A stretch of DNA of 6,862 bases from Clostridia bacterium (GTDB lineage Bacteria; Bacillota; Clostridia; CAKSNL01; HGM11501): the NCBI GenBank assembly GCA_017390225.1, contig JAFPCL010000037.1:1-6862 (forward strand), in the 5' to 3' direction. The first letter of the stretch is position 1. Each line of letters begins with the position of its first letter. A program made the translations under genes and the position numbers. Below are positions 6,326 to 6,862 of the stretch, in pieces. The notes under the pieces are model-generated. The model saw only the letters and a program-made list of their open reading frames with translations. It did no database searches and was not told where the DNA came from.

Positions 6326-6862
6326 TCAACACACTTTTTTCTTCTTTGATATATTTAAAACAGCATTTGCAATTATTGAAATCAAAGTTCCTAAAAAAGC
6401 ACCCATAGGAAAATATATAAAAGCGAAAAAAAGTGAATCATAAGTATTCAACGGAAATATGATATCTACATTTGCTGTTTCGCTTATGTAAAATACAATA
6501 AATACGCTAAGCCACTCAAATACACATACCGCAACAAAGACCAAAGAAGATGAAATTATGTACTTCAAATATCCTTTAAAATCTTTTCCGCTACATAATA
6601 ATATCGGTACAAGTGACGCTAAACATATTCCTACGATTTTAACAGTATTAAAGGAGATTCCATTAATAACTTCATGCGTTTTCCAATATGTAATAAATCC
6701 TTCTCCTTCACTCAATGCACAAACAACACAAGAAAAAATAATATGAATTATCCCGGTTGTTAATCCACTTATCACTCCACTTTTTATATGTATGTCATGT
6801 GATTTTTTCTGCAAATTTCTTAAAACAACAAAACTTAATGTTATAACAATCATAAGCATTGC
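6326..6862 (-). CDS. Unrecognised multi-pass membrane protein (5' end may lie beyond the window)
   Basis: At least 177 residues, ending at TGA 6328-6326. The frame stays open through the last full codon at the right edge. An ATG lies at 6859 and another two codons in, but no ribosome binding site can be seen, so the true start may be outside. Hydrophobic stretches suggest four to five membrane helices: about 2-13 (perhaps the end of a longer helix), 28-50, 72-90, 100-125 and 141-168. Basic residues follow the first (RNLQKK) and the last (SKKKKVC), the latter a cytoplasmic-looking tail. No catalytic motif or known family is recognisable. Base composition is much more A/T-rich than polC or mutS2, and A/T-ending codons dominate, consistent with acquired or fast-evolving DNA. 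It is convergent with mutS2 and is followed by the terminator at 6153-6193. Confidence 0.75.
   Translation of the reverse strand, partial: AMLMIVITLSFVVLRNLQKKSHDIHIKSGVISGLTTGIIHIIFSCVVCALSEGEGFITYWKTHEVINGISFNTVKIVGICLASLVPILLCSGKDFKGYLKYIISSSLVFVAVCVFEWLSVFIVFYISETANVDIIFPLNTYDSLFFAFIYFPMGAFLGTLISIIANAVLNISKKKKVC

Overview
The window looks like a chromosomal segment of a low-to-mid GC Firmicute, most likely an uncultured or gut Clostridia lineage. The reasons are a Gram-positive-type replicative polymerase PolC, a MutS2 and an Asp23/Gls24 protein lying together, strong AAAGGAGG-type ribosome binding sites, and intergenic DNA full of short A/T-rich tandem repeats. This is inferred from gene families; nothing in the window identifies a species.

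Layout. (1) Bases 3-3080, plus strand: the 3' part of polC, entering from the left edge. About 1025 residues are visible, covering the PHP domain, an exonuclease-like insert, the zinc-binding and catalytic palm, fingers, a C-terminal helix-hairpin-helix region and a terminal clamp-binding motif. (2) Bases 3077-3427, minus strand: a small Asp23/Gls24 gene convergent with polC, whose stop codon overlaps the polC stop. (3) Bases 3428-3511: a compact divergent promoter region. (4) Bases 3512-5884, plus strand: a full-length mutS2. (5) Bases 5885-6325: noncoding DNA with four hairpins or inverted repeats framed by two tandem-repeat arrays, followed by a strong bidirectional terminator. (6) Bases 6326 to the right edge, minus strand: an AT-rich, unrecognised multi-pass membrane protein, open at its 5' end.

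The most interesting signal is in PolC. The 3'-5' exonuclease domain, normally inserted in the PHP domain, is present at about its normal length and is flanked by well conserved sequence. However, the three DEDDh exonuclease motifs are not recognisable: the expected FDxETTG-type motif I reads LSACEKND, and motifs II and III are also lost. The polymerase catalytic aspartates, the Cys4 zinc site and the clamp motif are intact, so this looks like a working polymerase with a dead proofreading domain, not a decaying gene. The PHP metal-binding residues that can be seen are retained, which raises the possibility that PHP supplies proofreading instead, as it does in some DnaE polymerases.

No phage, CRISPR, rRNA or tRNA feature was found. 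PolC (replication), MutS2 (Smr/MutS-family ATPase) and Asp23 (envelope or stress-associated family) do not form an obvious operon; each appears to be transcribed separately.
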